NCBI GenBank assembly: GCA_945860565.1
Contig: CAMAQS010000006.1
Span: forward strand, 1-54,595
Direction: 5' to 3'
Length of the DNA: 54,595 nt
Source: Chitinophaga pinensis
Lineage (GTDB): Bacteria > Bacteroidota > Bacteroidia > NS11-12g > UBA955
The notes beneath the pieces are model-generated. The model ran no database searches, was not told the DNA's origin, and worked only from the letters and a program-made list of their open reading frames with translations. Position numbers and translations under genes: made by a program. Positions 1-8,587 of the stretch are shown piece by piece. Every line of letters starts with the position of its first letter. The stretch's first letter is position 1.

Positions 1-163
<163 letters not shown>

Positions 164-176
164 TTATCAAAGCAAG

Positions 177-227
177 TGCCAATTGCACTTTTGGCATTAC
201 AGGCTGTCGAAATGTCAGAAAATGTCA
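177..227 (-). promoter_or_regulatory. Repeat-rich upstream region of dnaK
   Basis: Between dnaK and the lipoprotein gene lies a perfect inverted repeat TGCCAA-N8-TTGGCA (177-196). Next to it are three short direct repeats of the core TGTC at 205-208, 213-216 and 223-226; the last two are TGTCAGAA spaced 10 bp apart, one helical turn. An inverted TGACA follows at 249-253. On the minus strand this DNA sits 40-90 bp before the dnaK start, where a repressor or activator of a chaperone gene would bind. No CIRCE element is present. No perfect TAnnTTTG box is seen; the nearest is TTGCTTTG. The binding factor is unknown. Confidence 0.4.
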
Positions 228-270
228 GAAATCTCTCCCAAAAGGGGTGACAAGTAAAGACAAAACGTCT

Positions 271-1275
271 TTATCTAATGAAATTTAATTCTTTGGTGGC
301 TGGATTGCTTTGTAAAATTCCAATACTGGCTGGCTCTAGAGGCACTTTGTTTACTTCTTGTTTACATCGGCTACCAAACAATCCAAATCCACCTTCTATA
401 TTTGAATATTCCGCTTGTTTTTGCACAATTCCAATGGAAGGTTCGTTAACGGAAATGTAATCGATTAAATTTTGGCTTCCTCCATAATATTGAATTCCAA
501 CCGTTTTGAACTTTCGAATAATGTTTTTGGAAACTGTTAAACTATTGGCTAAAAACTGCAAAAAAGACAATCTATCAATTTGATGAATAACCGTTTGCAT
601 GGGTTGGTTAAACCCGGGTTGCGAAATGGCGTAATTGGTAATGACATTCCAAGTAATATTTTTGGTACCTATGAAAGATGTGTCTGCAGCATTGTATTCT
701 TCAATTTGCGCAGTCATTTTAATATCGAAGGCGTAGGCATTTGTGCCGGGCACATAAGAAATGGTAATATAATTTGCAGCCAAAGAAAAAATGGGTGTGT
801 TGCTTCTAAAAGGCGCTTCAATTCTGGCCTTTCTAAGGGTCCATGTAACTGCACTGGCAATGTTTCCTGTTAGTCCGCTTTTAACTTCTACTTTATACGG
901 TTCGTTTTCGGCAATGGCATTTTTTGTGGTGTAAAGGTAATTCACATCGGAGGCAAATAAACCCGGATTTTTTATTACATTGTTAGTTTTTTGTAAAGGA
1001 ATAACCTCTCCGGTATTTAGGCGAATGAGGTTTACTTCAACGTTTTTTAAATACAAACTATCGGAATTTTGCGCTGCCACCAAAGCACTGGTATTGTTAT
1101 TTAGAAAGGCTTTGTTCACTTTTATATATTGAATGGTGTCGTTGGGATCTAACAAACCATAAACCACCATGGTCTCCTTCCAATCTGCATTGATGTCCAC
1201 TTCATTTTCACAATACGTCAGCCATCCCCCAAAAAAAACAAATAAACCCGTAATTAGAAATCGATTCCCCTTCAT
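271..1275 (-). CDS. DUF4249-like secreted lipoprotein
   Basis: 334 residues. The N-terminus is a lipoprotein signal with the lipobox LTYC around residue 22, so the mature protein should be anchored in a membrane, probably the outer membrane. The following CENEVDINADWKETMVVYG and LLDPNDTIQYIKV strongly resemble the start of DUF4249-type lipoproteins of Bacteroidota, which are often linked to nutrient-uptake systems, although no SusC/TonB partner is present here. The rest is beta-rich and I cannot assign an activity. The family call rests on the N-terminal pattern alone. A TACCTTCG sequence 7 bases before the ATG is a candidate -7 box. The gene stands alone between dnaK and the divergent panB. 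Confidence 0.75.
   Translation of the reverse strand: MKGNRFLITGLFVFFGGWLTYCENEVDINADWKETMVVYGLLDPNDTIQYIKVNKAFLNNNTSALVAAQNSDSLYLKNVEVNLIRLNTGEVIPLQKTNNVIKNPGLFASDVNYLYTTKNAIAENEPYKVEVKSGLTGNIASAVTWTLRKARIEAPFRSNTPIFSLAANYITISYVPGTNAYAFDIKMTAQIEEYNAADTSFIGTKNITWNVITNYAISQPGFNQPMQTVIHQIDRLSFLQFLANSLTVSKNIIRKFKTVGIQYYGGSQNLIDYISVNEPSIGIVQKQAEYSNIEGGFGLFGSRCKQEVNKVPLEPASIGILQSNPATKELNFIR
1223..1234 (+). repeat. 12-mer motif CATCCCCCAAAA (exact, plus strand)
   Basis: Lies inside the signal-peptide codons of the minus-strand DUF4249-like gene, where it encodes Phe-Gly-Gly-Trp. Confidence 0.8.
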
Positions 1276-1282
1276 TCAACTG

Positions 1283-1290
1283 CGAAGGTA
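1283..1290 (-). promoter_or_regulatory. Candidate -7 box TACCTTCG for the DUF4249-like gene
   Basis: TACCTTCG differs from the Bacteroidota TAnnTTTG box at one base and ends 7 bases before the ATG. The same TTCG variant precedes hisS and yidC in this window. Confidence 0.4.
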
Positions 1291-1401
1291 CTTAAAAGGC
1301 CATGGAAATTGAAATAATGCAGAAACCATGAGCTTTTTTTGACAAAAATGGTTCTTTATTGCGAAATATTTGCAATTATTGCATTCAAATAAACACCATA
1401 C

Positions 1402-2217
1402 ATGTCAGTTCATAGAGAAATTAGGAAAATTACTACGCACGTTTTAAGTGAAATGAAAGCGCGTGGCGAAAAGATTTCAATGCTTACCGCTTACGATTTT
1501 TCAACAGCAAAAATCATTGACGATGCAGGGATTGACGTTATTTTGGTGGGGGACAGTGCTTCGAATGTCATGGCGGGACACGAAACCACTTTGCCCATCA
1601 CTTTAGACCAAATGATTTACCATGCAAGCAGCGTGGTGAGAGGTGTGGTGCGTGCGTTGGTGGTGGTTGATCTGCCCTTTGGAAGTTATCAAGGAAATAG
1701 CAAGGAGGCGCTAAATAGCACCATTCGCATTATGAAAGAATCGGGTGCGCACGCCATTAAAATGGAAGGCGGTGAAGAGATTTTGGAAAGCATAAAACGA
1801 ATTCTTACAGCGGGTGTTCCAGTAATGGGACATTTGGGATTAACGCCACAAAGCATATACAAATTCGGGACGTATACGGTGCGGGCTACGGAAGAAGACG
1901 AAGCAAATAAACTCATTAACGACAGTAAAATGTTGGAAGCCGCAGGCTGTTTTGCTTTGGTTTTGGAAAAGATTCCAGCACATTTGGCCAAAAAAGTTGC
2001 CGAAACGGTAAGTATTCCTGTCATTGGCATTGGTGCTGGTAACGGTGTAGACGGACAAGTATTGGTTTTACACGATATGTTGGGCATTAACAAACAATTC
2101 AATCCAAGATTTTTACGTCGGTATTTAAATTTGTACGACGACATCAAAGACGCGGTTGGGCAATACATTCAGGATGTCAAATCGACGGACTTTCCGAATG
2201 AGAGAGAGCAATATTAA
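1402..2217 (+). CDS. panB: 3-methyl-2-oxobutanoate hydroxymethyltransferase
   Basis: 271 residues, the usual length. PanB transfers a hydroxymethyl group from 5,10-methylenetetrahydrofolate to 2-oxoisovalerate, the first committed step of pantothenate and coenzyme A synthesis in the cytosol. The (beta/alpha)8 barrel motifs are intact: Asp51 in LVGDS and Asp90 in VVDLPFGSY (metal ligands in the family), Lys120 and Glu122 in AIKMEGG, and Glu189 in VLEKIP. The following IPVIGIGAG is the conserved family segment. It is monocistronic here, with no panC or panD nearby, and ends before a strong bidirectional terminator. The ATG at 1402 fits the family start; an AT-rich AATATTTG box lies about 30 bases upstream. 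Confidence 0.96.
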   Translation: MSVHREIRKITTHVLSEMKARGEKISMLTAYDFSTAKIIDDAGIDVILVGDSASNVMAGHETTLPITLDQMIYHASSVVRGVVRALVVVDLPFGSYQGNSKEALNSTIRIMKESGAHAIKMEGGEEILESIKRILTAGVPVMGHLGLTPQSIYKFGTYTVRATEEDEANKLINDSKMLEAAGCFALVLEKIPAHLAKKVAETVSIPVIGIGAGNGVDGQVLVLHDMLGINKQFNPRFLRRYLNLYDDIKDAVGQYIQDVKSTDFPNEREQY

Positions 2218-2385
2218 ATTGTCGGACAAGAGAAAAAAGCGGGTAGGTCGACCTCTGATTAACTCTATTTAATTTAGCCCAATTTTAGACGAGTTCGAAC
2301 AAGGTGCACCTATCCTAAATTTACATAATTTTAAACCTACCTCAAAAAATACAATTAGATAACATTCAATAACTTAATTAAATTT

Positions 2386-2460
2386 CATTTGGCTAAATGT
2401 GCATATTATTTGCGCTTTCAGCCAATTCGAAAGTAATTCCATTTGGCTAAAAGTGGAATT
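2386..2460. repeat. Direct 12-mer repeat and hairpin in the panB 3' intergenic gap
   Basis: The 336-base gap 2218-2553 holds no gene. It contains two copies of CATTTGGCTAAA (2386-2397 and 2440-2451), each in a potential hairpin. The second has a roughly 10-bp stem (2435-2444 with 2451-2460, one G-T pair) and a 6-base loop. Further left, imperfect inverted arms lie at 2241-2253 and 2303-2315 (10 of 13 bases match) around a SalI-like palindrome. No promoter box is clear, so this may be 3' UTR structure or a degraded repeat rather than an RNA gene. Confidence 0.45.
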
Positions 2461-2502
2461 TGAATACCATTTTTAATTGGCGGAATGCTAAAAAATCACA
2501 TT

Positions 2503-2534
2503 AAAAAAGCCCCGATAGATATCGGGGCTTTTTT
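2503..2534. terminator. Bidirectional intrinsic terminator between panB and the zinc-ribbon gene
   Basis: Stem GCCCCGATA (2509-2517) pairs with TATCGGGGC (2520-2528), flanked by six A on the left and six T on the right. It can stop panB on the plus strand and the nif3-like/zinc-ribbon operon on the minus strand. Confidence 0.9.
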
Positions 2535-2553
2535 AATGGTTTAATATTTTGGT

Positions 2554-3351
2554 TTATTTGGCCGTAGTCAAACGCATTTTACGGCGTGTTGGCTTGTCTT
2601 CTTTGATTTCATCGAATGCAGAAATTCCGCTGATGGTTTGATCCACTAAAATTCTACCGCAATGCTCACAATCGGTAATTTTGATGTGTGCGCGGATGTC
2701 TGAGTGACGTTGTGGTGGAATTTTACTAAAGCAACCACCGCAAGAACCACGAACGATAGGTGCAACCGCAACACTATTTTTCATATTTTCACGAATTCTG
2801 TGGTAAGCACGAGACAAACGTTCGTCAACTCGTTTTAGCGCTGTTTCGCGTTCTTTCTTCAATTTAGTGATTTCCTCTTCGTTTTCTTTTTCGATTTCAG
2901 ACAATTCAGCTTGCTTGAATTCTAAATCGGCTTTTCTGCGGTCTAAAGAAGCTTGAGTAAGGTCTAAAACTTCTTGTTTGCCTTCAATTTGTTTAGAAAA
3001 GTCGCGGATTTTTTTCTCAGCAGACAAGATTTCTAATCCTGCAATCTCTTTTTCTTTGTCAATGGCTTCATACTCACGGCTGTTTTTGATGTTATTCAGC
3101 TGGTCGTCGTATTTTTCAATGGCACGTTGAAAGTCTTTGATTGCATTCTTTTTACTGCTAATTTCAGCATTGTACAAGCTAATCTCTTGTTGGATATGTG
3201 CGACTCTTGTCTCTAAACCTGCAATATCGTCTTCCAAATCTGACACTTCCATTGGCAATTCACCAAGAACTGCGCGTAAGGTGTCTAATTTGTTATCGAT
3301 TTGTTGGAGTTTCCAAAGGTCTTGTAGTTTTTTTTCAACTGTTACGTCCAT
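2554..3351 (-). CDS. Zinc-ribbon coiled-coil protein (C4-type, DUF164-like)
   Basis: 265 residues. Roughly residues 5-190 are charged heptad-like coiled coil. The C-terminus is a C4 zinc ribbon with Cys204/Cys207 (CGGC) and Cys228/Cys231 (CEHC). This matches the CT398/DUF164 family of zinc-ribbon proteins, whose proposed roles include interactions with nucleic acid or the secretion and transcription machinery; the exact role is unsettled. It lies 2 bases downstream of the Nif3-like gene and is therefore cotranscribed with it, a pairing I recall as common in Bacteroidota. The ATG start gives a well-formed N-terminus. The operon ends at the terminator at 2503-2534. Confidence 0.88.
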   Translation of the reverse strand: MDVTVEKKLQDLWKLQQIDNKLDTLRAVLGELPMEVSDLEDDIAGLETRVAHIQQEISLYNAEISSKKNAIKDFQRAIEKYDDQLNNIKNSREYEAIDKEKEIAGLEILSAEKKIRDFSKQIEGKQEVLDLTQASLDRRKADLEFKQAELSEIEKENEEEITKLKKERETALKRVDERLSRAYHRIRENMKNSVAVAPIVRGSCGGCFSKIPPQRHSDIRAHIKITDCEHCGRILVDQTISGISAFDEIKEDKPTRRKMRLTTAK

Positions 3352-3353
3352 TT

Positions 3354-4460
3354 TTATTTATAATATTGTACTGGGTTGGTGTTGGTATGTGCAAAAATGG
3401 TTGCAAAATTAGGGAATTTTTTTGACAAAATCTCTGCGAAAATTGAAACAGTGTATTTTTCAGACTCAAAATGTCCAATATCACACAATAACATGTCATT
3501 TTCAGCATCAAAATACTCGTGGTATTTAACATCGGAAGTGATGTAGGCATCGCACTTTTCTTGCTTGGCTTTGGAAATTAAAAACGCCCCTGAACCGCCG
3601 CAAATGGCCACTCTATGAATCGTTATTTTGTCTGATCGGGTATATTTAAACGTCTCCAAATCCATGCTTTTCTTGAGGTGTGCTAAAAATTCGGGTTGCG
3701 ACATGGGTTCGCGGAATTGACAAATTAAACCTGAACCAACACTTAAAACTTCGTTTTCTAGTGCAACCAACTCATACGCGACTTCTTCATAAGGGTGTGC
3801 GTAAAACATTGCGTCAAGCACCTGTCTTTTAAGATAAAATGGAAAAACCACTTCGAATTTTTGTTCTTCTACCCTACTTGGTTCATCTACGGATCCTTCA
3901 AATGGATTCGCGCCGGTTTGAGGAGTATAACTTCCAACTCCAGACCATGAAAATCCACAATCCTTATAATTGCCAATTTGTCCAGCACCCGCTTTAAAAA
4001 TGGCATTCTCTACCGCCATTTTATATTCGGTTGGAACGGTAACAGACAACTTTAACAAGGTGTTTTTTTGGGGGGATAATACCCGCTGAGGAATGAGGGC
4101 CAATCTACTGGCTATCTTATGGTTTACACCCTGATGTAGCACGGAATCTAGGTTGGTATGACACGCATACAAAGCCACATCGTGTTTGATGGCCAACTGG
4201 ATGGCACGATCTACGTACGTATTTCCATTGAATCGTTTTAATCCTGAAAACACAATGGGATGGTGAGAAATAACCAAGTTGCATCCCTTATCGATTGCTT
4301 CTAAAACAACCTCTGGGGTGCAATCTAACGACAGCAATGCGGAAGATATTTGCATTTTGGAATTGCCTACAATAAGGCCACTATTGTCGTAATTTTCTTG
4401 AAGACTTATTGGCGCCACCTCTTCTATGGCTTGCATGATTTCTGCTAATTCTAGCGACAT
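3354..4460 (-). CDS. Nif3-like dinuclear metal centre protein (YqfO family)
   Basis: 368 residues from the ATG at 4460 (MSLELAEIM). The frame stays open further upstream, but that extension would run into the divergent gene and does not look like the family. Nif3/YbgI-type metal site residues are visible: HH in VISHHPIVF, the His of ACHTNLDS, and the His and Glu of DIGHFESE near the C-terminus. The central insert (about residues 125-230) is the PII-like CutA domain found in the longer YqfO type. Members are often annotated as GTP cyclohydrolase I type 2 homologues, but the real substrate is unknown. The gene is upstream of and cotranscribed with the zinc-ribbon protein. Confidence 0.93.
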   Translation of the reverse strand: MSLELAEIMQAIEEVAPISLQENYDNSGLIVGNSKMQISSALLSLDCTPEVVLEAIDKGCNLVISHHPIVFSGLKRFNGNTYVDRAIQLAIKHDVALYACHTNLDSVLHQGVNHKIASRLALIPQRVLSPQKNTLLKLSVTVPTEYKMAVENAIFKAGAGQIGNYKDCGFSWSGVGSYTPQTGANPFEGSVDEPSRVEEQKFEVVFPFYLKRQVLDAMFYAHPYEEVAYELVALENEVLSVGSGLICQFREPMSQPEFLAHLKKSMDLETFKYTRSDKITIHRVAICGGSGAFLISKAKQEKCDAYITSDVKYHEYFDAENDMLLCDIGHFESEKYTVSIFAEILSKKFPNFATIFAHTNTNPVQYYK

Positions 4461-4484
4461 AGTCAATTTTTCTGTGAAATTAAC

Positions 4485-4494
4485 GCAAATTTGC
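4485..4494. promoter_or_regulatory. Palindrome GCAAATTTGC in a 43-bp divergent promoter
   Basis: Only 43 bases separate the divergent starts at 4460 (minus) and 4504 (plus). The perfect palindrome GCAAATTTGC carries a CAAATTTG box (one base off TAnnTTTG) on both strands, so one element could serve as the -7 box for both genes. It ends 10 bases before the plus-strand GTG. Confidence 0.4.
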
Positions 4495-4503
4495 ATACCA
4501 ATT

Positions 4504-5667
4504 GTGAAAAAAGCGATATTAAAAAAAGGAAAAGAAATTGCCATTCAGCGCAAACACCCATGGATATTCTCAGGTGCCATTGAAAGTATGGACCCATGCA
4601 GTGCCGGCGAATTGATAGAAATTGAAGACAGTAAAGGGAATTTTTGTGCCATTGGACATGTGAGTACAGGCAGTATTACGATCCGAATTATCACCTTTTT
4701 CCAAGAAGAAATCGACCAAGAATTTTGGAATCGCCGTTTAAATGCGTGCAAAGGTGTTCGGGACGACCTGAATCTACATCCCCACAAAACCACAAATACG
4801 TTTAGATTGATACACGGTGAGGGCGATGGTTTGCCTGGACTCATTGTGGACGTCTACGGCTCGGTTGCGGTAATGCAAGCCCATTCCGATGGCATGTTTT
4901 TAGCCTTACCTCTCATAACACAAGCCATTCAAAACGCTTATGGAGAGGACATTTCGACGATTTACAGCAAGAGCAAAGCCTCAATGCACGATGAGTCGAT
5001 TAAAGACACCTATTATTTAGGTAATCAAGCGGAAATTGTTTCGAGTGAGAATGGCATGTTGTTTAACGTGAATTGGGAAATAGGACAAAAGACAGGATTT
5101 TTTATAGATCAGCGCGAAAATCGCCACTTGTTGCGAAATTATTCTCAGGGCAAATCGGTTTTAAATACATTTGCTTATACGGGGGGATTTAGTATTGCGG
5201 CTTTACACGGTGGTGCCAACAAGGTAATATCGGTTGATATATCTAAAACAGCCACTGATTTGTGTACCATCAATGCAGCATTAAACCATCTTGAAGATAA
5301 ACATGAATCCATCACCGCCGATGTAATGGAATATCTGCAATTACAGGATGAGTTGTATGATATTGTCGTATTGGATCCGCCTGCATTTGCCAAAAGTTTA
5401 AAGAAAAAACACGCTGCGACAATGGGTTATAAAAGATTAAATATGTTGGGATTAAAGCGTGTGAAACCTGGGGGACTCTTGTTTACTTTTTCGTGTTCTC
5501 AGGTAATCGATGAAACCTTATTTTTAAATACAGTAACCGCCGCAGCCATAGAATCGGGAAGAAATTGCCGCATTTTGCATCGATTGTCACAAGGGCCAGA
5601 CCATCCAGTTAACATCTTTCACCCAGAGGGTCATTATTTAAAAGGACTGGTTTTGCGGGTAGATTAA
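4504..5667 (+). CDS. Class I rRNA (cytosine-C5) methyltransferase, RlmI-like
   Basis: 387 residues from the GTG at 4504 (VKKAILKKGKEIAI). Upstream codons are open but would overlap the divergent gene, and homologous N-termini start at this point. An N-terminal PUA-like domain (KHPWIFSGAIESM) is followed by a THUMP-less Rossmann methyltransferase core: NTFAYTGGFSIAAL as the SAM loop, SVDISK, and VLDPPAFAKS as the catalytic motif. This is the YccW/RlmI architecture; E. coli RlmI makes m5C1962 in 23S rRNA. The exact target here is inferred from family. It ends 18 bases from the stop of the convergent LptF/G gene. Confidence 0.9.
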   Translation: MKKAILKKGKEIAIQRKHPWIFSGAIESMDPCSAGELIEIEDSKGNFCAIGHVSTGSITIRIITFFQEEIDQEFWNRRLNACKGVRDDLNLHPHKTTNTFRLIHGEGDGLPGLIVDVYGSVAVMQAHSDGMFLALPLITQAIQNAYGEDISTIYSKSKASMHDESIKDTYYLGNQAEIVSSENGMLFNVNWEIGQKTGFFIDQRENRHLLRNYSQGKSVLNTFAYTGGFSIAALHGGANKVISVDISKTATDLCTINAALNHLEDKHESITADVMEYLQLQDELYDIVVLDPPAFAKSLKKKHAATMGYKRLNMLGLKRVKPGGLLFTFSCSQVIDETLFLNTVTAAAIESGRNCRILHRLSQGPDHPVNIFHPEGHYLKGLVLRVD

Positions 5668-5685
5668 ACCGTGAATATATTTGCC

Positions 5686-6780
5686 TTATTTCTGGGCAAA
5701 ACGATAAAAAATATACGCCACAGGCACAAAAAGCAAGTTTGGCAACCAAACGGCCAATTGAGGTGTTACAACGCCCGTGGCACCCAAGCTGATGAAATAT
5801 TTACTAAAAAATAAGAAGAAAAGAATTACGAAAATTCCAACTCCAAGTGCAATTCCGAGTCCACCTCTTGTTTTTTTCCCAGCCACAGACACGCCAATGG
5901 CAATAAGAATAAAGGTACTAAACGGTGAAGCATAGCGGCGGTACAATTCGGTATTCAGTGCATTCACATTGGGAGATCCGCGTTCTTTTTCTTTGCTTAT
6001 GAAACTACTTAACTCACTTTGATTCAAACTTTGCACGTCTTCCACTCTAAAGAAAAAATTGGCCGGATTAAATCCTATGTTGGTGTCTAAATATGGAAGA
6101 ACGGTGACCTTTTGATTTCCGTTGGCTAAAAATTCGCGTTGGGTAACCAATTCAAGTCTCCATGTTTTAGTGCGTTTATCCCACCGAATAAACCGTCCAA
6201 ACAAGGTACTTTTTAACTCAACGCCTTTGTATTCTTCAACGGTGACACCTATGCCAGAACTGTCGTGGTTGGAGAAATACTCCATATACATAATCACACC
6301 GGGTTTAATTTGGCGGTAGATGGCATTTCTAGATTCGGACCAATAATCTCTGAGGTAGGTATTTTCGAATTTTACCCGTTTTTTGTCGGATATGGGAATC
6401 AACCATGCATTCAGCAGGTAACTTCCATAGGCCATGAGCGCCCCGACTATCATATAAGGACGGAGAATTCGCAGTAAAGACATCCCCCCAGCCAACATAG
6501 AAATGATTTCAGAACGGGAAGCCATTTTGGAAGTAAAATAGAGTACTGAAATGAAAATAAAAATAGGACTAAATGTATTGATGAGTGTGGGAATGAAACT
6601 CACATAATACACCGAAATAATTTCACTCACTGGCGCATTTCGCTTAAGAAAATTATCTAGCTTCTCGGCAACATCAAAAATGATGATGATGACAACAAAC
6701 AAAAATATAGTCACCAAAAATGTTTTGATGAATTTTGAGGCTATGTAGCGGTCTAACTTATTGAAGTATTTGGACCACAT
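5686..6780 (-). CDS. LptF/LptG family permease (YjgP/YjgQ)
   Basis: 364 residues. Three hydrophobic segments lie in the N-terminal third (starting near residues 18, 60 and 100), followed by a roughly 150-residue periplasmic beta-jellyroll-like region and three C-terminal membrane segments. The pattern DRYIASKFIKTF at the start is typical. LptF/G form the inner-membrane permease of the LptB2FG ABC transporter that extracts lipopolysaccharide for export to the outer membrane. I cannot tell F from G. Its ATG overlaps the tgt stop by one base (TAATG), so it is the last gene of the ubiE-porT-tgt operon. Confidence 0.93.
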   Translation of the reverse strand: MWSKYFNKLDRYIASKFIKTFLVTIFLFVVIIIIFDVAEKLDNFLKRNAPVSEIISVYYVSFIPTLINTFSPIFIFISVLYFTSKMASRSEIISMLAGGMSLLRILRPYMIVGALMAYGSYLLNAWLIPISDKKRVKFENTYLRDYWSESRNAIYRQIKPGVIMYMEYFSNHDSSGIGVTVEEYKGVELKSTLFGRFIRWDKRTKTWRLELVTQREFLANGNQKVTVLPYLDTNIGFNPANFFFRVEDVQSLNQSELSSFISKEKERGSPNVNALNTELYRRYASPFSTFILIAIGVSVAGKKTRGGLGIALGVGIFVILFFLFFSKYFISLGATGVVTPQLAVWLPNLLFVPVAYIFYRFAQK

Positions 6781-7898
6781 TACAATCTTCGGTTAGTGGT
6801 TTTTAGAATGCTGTTTTTCCAGATATGAAATTCATTCTGAAGAATTTGTTTGCGTGCTTCACGCACCAACCAAAGGTAAAATTTTAAGTTATGAAGACTG
6901 GCCATCATGGGTCCCAACATTTCTCCTGCGGCAAAAAGGTGACGCATGTATGCAAACGAATAATCGGGGGTAATCCAAGTATCTATGGGACGAAATTCCC
7001 TCTCCCATTTTTTATTTCTTAGATTTACAATGCCTTCACGGGTAAAAATCATGCCATTGCGGCCATTTCTGGTAGGCATAACACAATCAAACATATCAAT
7101 ACCCAACGCAATGGATTCCAAAATATTTTCTGGGGTGCCCACACCCATTAGGTAACGGGGTTTGTCGTAGGGCAAAATATTGCACACCAATTCAGTCATG
7201 GCATACATGTCTTCATGTGGTTCACCAACACTCAGTCCGCCAATGGCGTATCCACCGGCATTGTGTTGGCTAATGTATTCGGCACTTTGTTTGCGTAAAT
7301 CGGGGTAAACACTTCCTTGAACTATTGGAAAAAGTTCTTGATGGTGTCCGTAAATGGGTTCAGTTTGGTGAAAATGCGTCATGCAGCGGTCCAACCAACG
7401 ATGGGTAAGGTGCATGCTTTTTTTGGCATAATCGTATTCACAAGGGTAAGGTGTGCATTCGTCAAATGCCATGATGATATCCGCACCCAGAATTCGTTGA
7501 ATGTCGATGACTCTTTCGGGGGTGAATTCATGTTTAGAGCCATCCACGTGACTTTTAAACGTAACTCCTTCTTCTTTCAGTTTGCGGTTATTGGCCAAAG
7601 AATAGACTTGATAACCTCCAGAATCTGTTAAAATAGGTCTGTTCCACTGCGAAAATCCGTGAATTCCACCAGCGGCTTGCATGGTTTCAAGTCCAGGTCT
7701 TAAATATAAGTGATAGGTATTTCCAAGAATGATATCTGCATTAACCTCTTGTTCAAGGTCTTTGCGTTGCACCGCTTTTACGGTTGCAGCAGTTCCCACG
7801 GGCATAAAAATGGGAGTTTCTATCACTCCATGGTCTGTTTCTATACGACCAGCTCTTGCTTTTGAGTAAGGATCTTTATGTTGAAGGGTAAAATTCAA
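6780..7898 (-). CDS. tgt: tRNA-guanine transglycosylase
   Basis: 372 residues, starting with TTG at 7898; the first residues MNFTLQHKDPYSKARAG match the family start and no ATG fits. Tgt exchanges guanine-34 for a queuosine precursor in tRNAs reading NAY codons. The catalytic Asp of LTDSGGYQ and the nucleophile Asp of FDCVMPTRNGRNG are present. The usual C-terminal zinc site (CxCxxC plus His) is not: the region around ITPDYSFAYMRHLF has no cysteines. As I recall this is shared with other Bacteroidota Tgt proteins, so it is not a sign of decay. Its start overlaps the porT stop by 3 bases. Confidence 0.95.
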   Translation of the reverse strand: MNFTLQHKDPYSKARAGRIETDHGVIETPIFMPVGTAATVKAVQRKDLEQEVNADIILGNTYHLYLRPGLETMQAAGGIHGFSQWNRPILTDSGGYQVYSLANNRKLKEEGVTFKSHVDGSKHEFTPERVIDIQRILGADIIMAFDECTPYPCEYDYAKKSMHLTHRWLDRCMTHFHQTEPIYGHHQELFPIVQGSVYPDLRKQSAEYISQHNAGGYAIGGLSVGEPHEDMYAMTELVCNILPYDKPRYLMGVGTPENILESIALGIDMFDCVMPTRNGRNGMIFTREGIVNLRNKKWEREFRPIDTWITPDYSFAYMRHLFAAGEMLGPMMASLHNLKFYLWLVREARKQILQNEFHIWKNSILKTTNRRL

Positions 7899-8587
7899 TT
7901 TTGTGCCATTAAGGAGATGGAAAAAAGCCTAGGAAAAATGGCACTCATAGAACCCGAATAATAGCTGCCTGGAACACGCACCAACGCATTGTTTAATCCA
8001 TTTGACATTTTGAGTTCCACTGATACATCAACATATTCCATTCTAAATTCCCACCCTGCGCCAAATTCATAATAGTACGTATCTTCCTTTAAGGCAACAA
8101 TGGGCTTACTGACACCAATGACCAATTTTTCATTGCTTTGAAAGTCGTGAGACCACCGAACGCCTGCTAAAACGTAAAATCCGGTATTATTTGGCATATC
8201 CGATCGGTACTTAATGGTTAAAGGAATATCTAGGGAAATGGTTTCTATCTTTAGGATTTGATCTGGTGTTTTGGCCCAATCAAATTCAATATTTCTATTG
8301 TGTAATTGCAACATAGTTAACATTTTTAGCTCCCAAGGCCTGCCAATACGCATGGCAACACTGCCACCAAATCCGCCGCCAGTTTGGGCCATCGGACGAA
8401 TATTCAACAAAGAATCGTTGCGCTGCCAGAAAGATTGATCTAGCTGCATTTTCATTTTCGCTTGGGTACCAGAAAAAGCTATCCCCCAAAAAAAACGTTT
8501 ACGAAATAAACGATTGGGATCGCGCGGAGTGGCGTCCAGACTCTGCCATAAGCAGAATATGAGCAATATGGAAATTACTTTACGCAA
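7895..8587 (-). CDS. porT: PorT-like outer-membrane beta-barrel protein of the type IX secretion system
   Basis: About 230 residues. I chose the TTG at 8587 (LRKVISILLIFCLWQSLDA), which gives a clean signal peptide and a 13-base overlap with ubiE; a TTG at 8602 is the alternative, and no ATG is available. After the signal come alternating beta strands with many aromatic residues, as in a small outer-membrane barrel (GFYVLAGVRWSHDF, YYYEFGAGWEFRMEYVDVSVEL). The context ubiE-porT is the conserved neighbourhood of PorT/SprT in Bacteroidota, where PorT is an accessory or core T9SS component. The two sorting-domain proteins in this window would be substrates of such a system. Identity rests on context plus length and fold pattern. 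Confidence 0.78.
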   Translation of the reverse strand: MRKVISILLIFCLWQSLDATPRDPNRLFRKRFFWGIAFSGTQAKMKMQLDQSFWQRNDSLLNIRPMAQTGGGFGGSVAMRIGRPWELKMLTMLQLHNRNIEFDWAKTPDQILKIETISLDIPLTIKYRSDMPNNTGFYVLAGVRWSHDFQSNEKLVIGVSKPIVALKEDTYYYEFGAGWEFRMEYVDVSVELKMSNGLNNALVRVPGSYYSGSMSAIFPRLFSISLMAQN

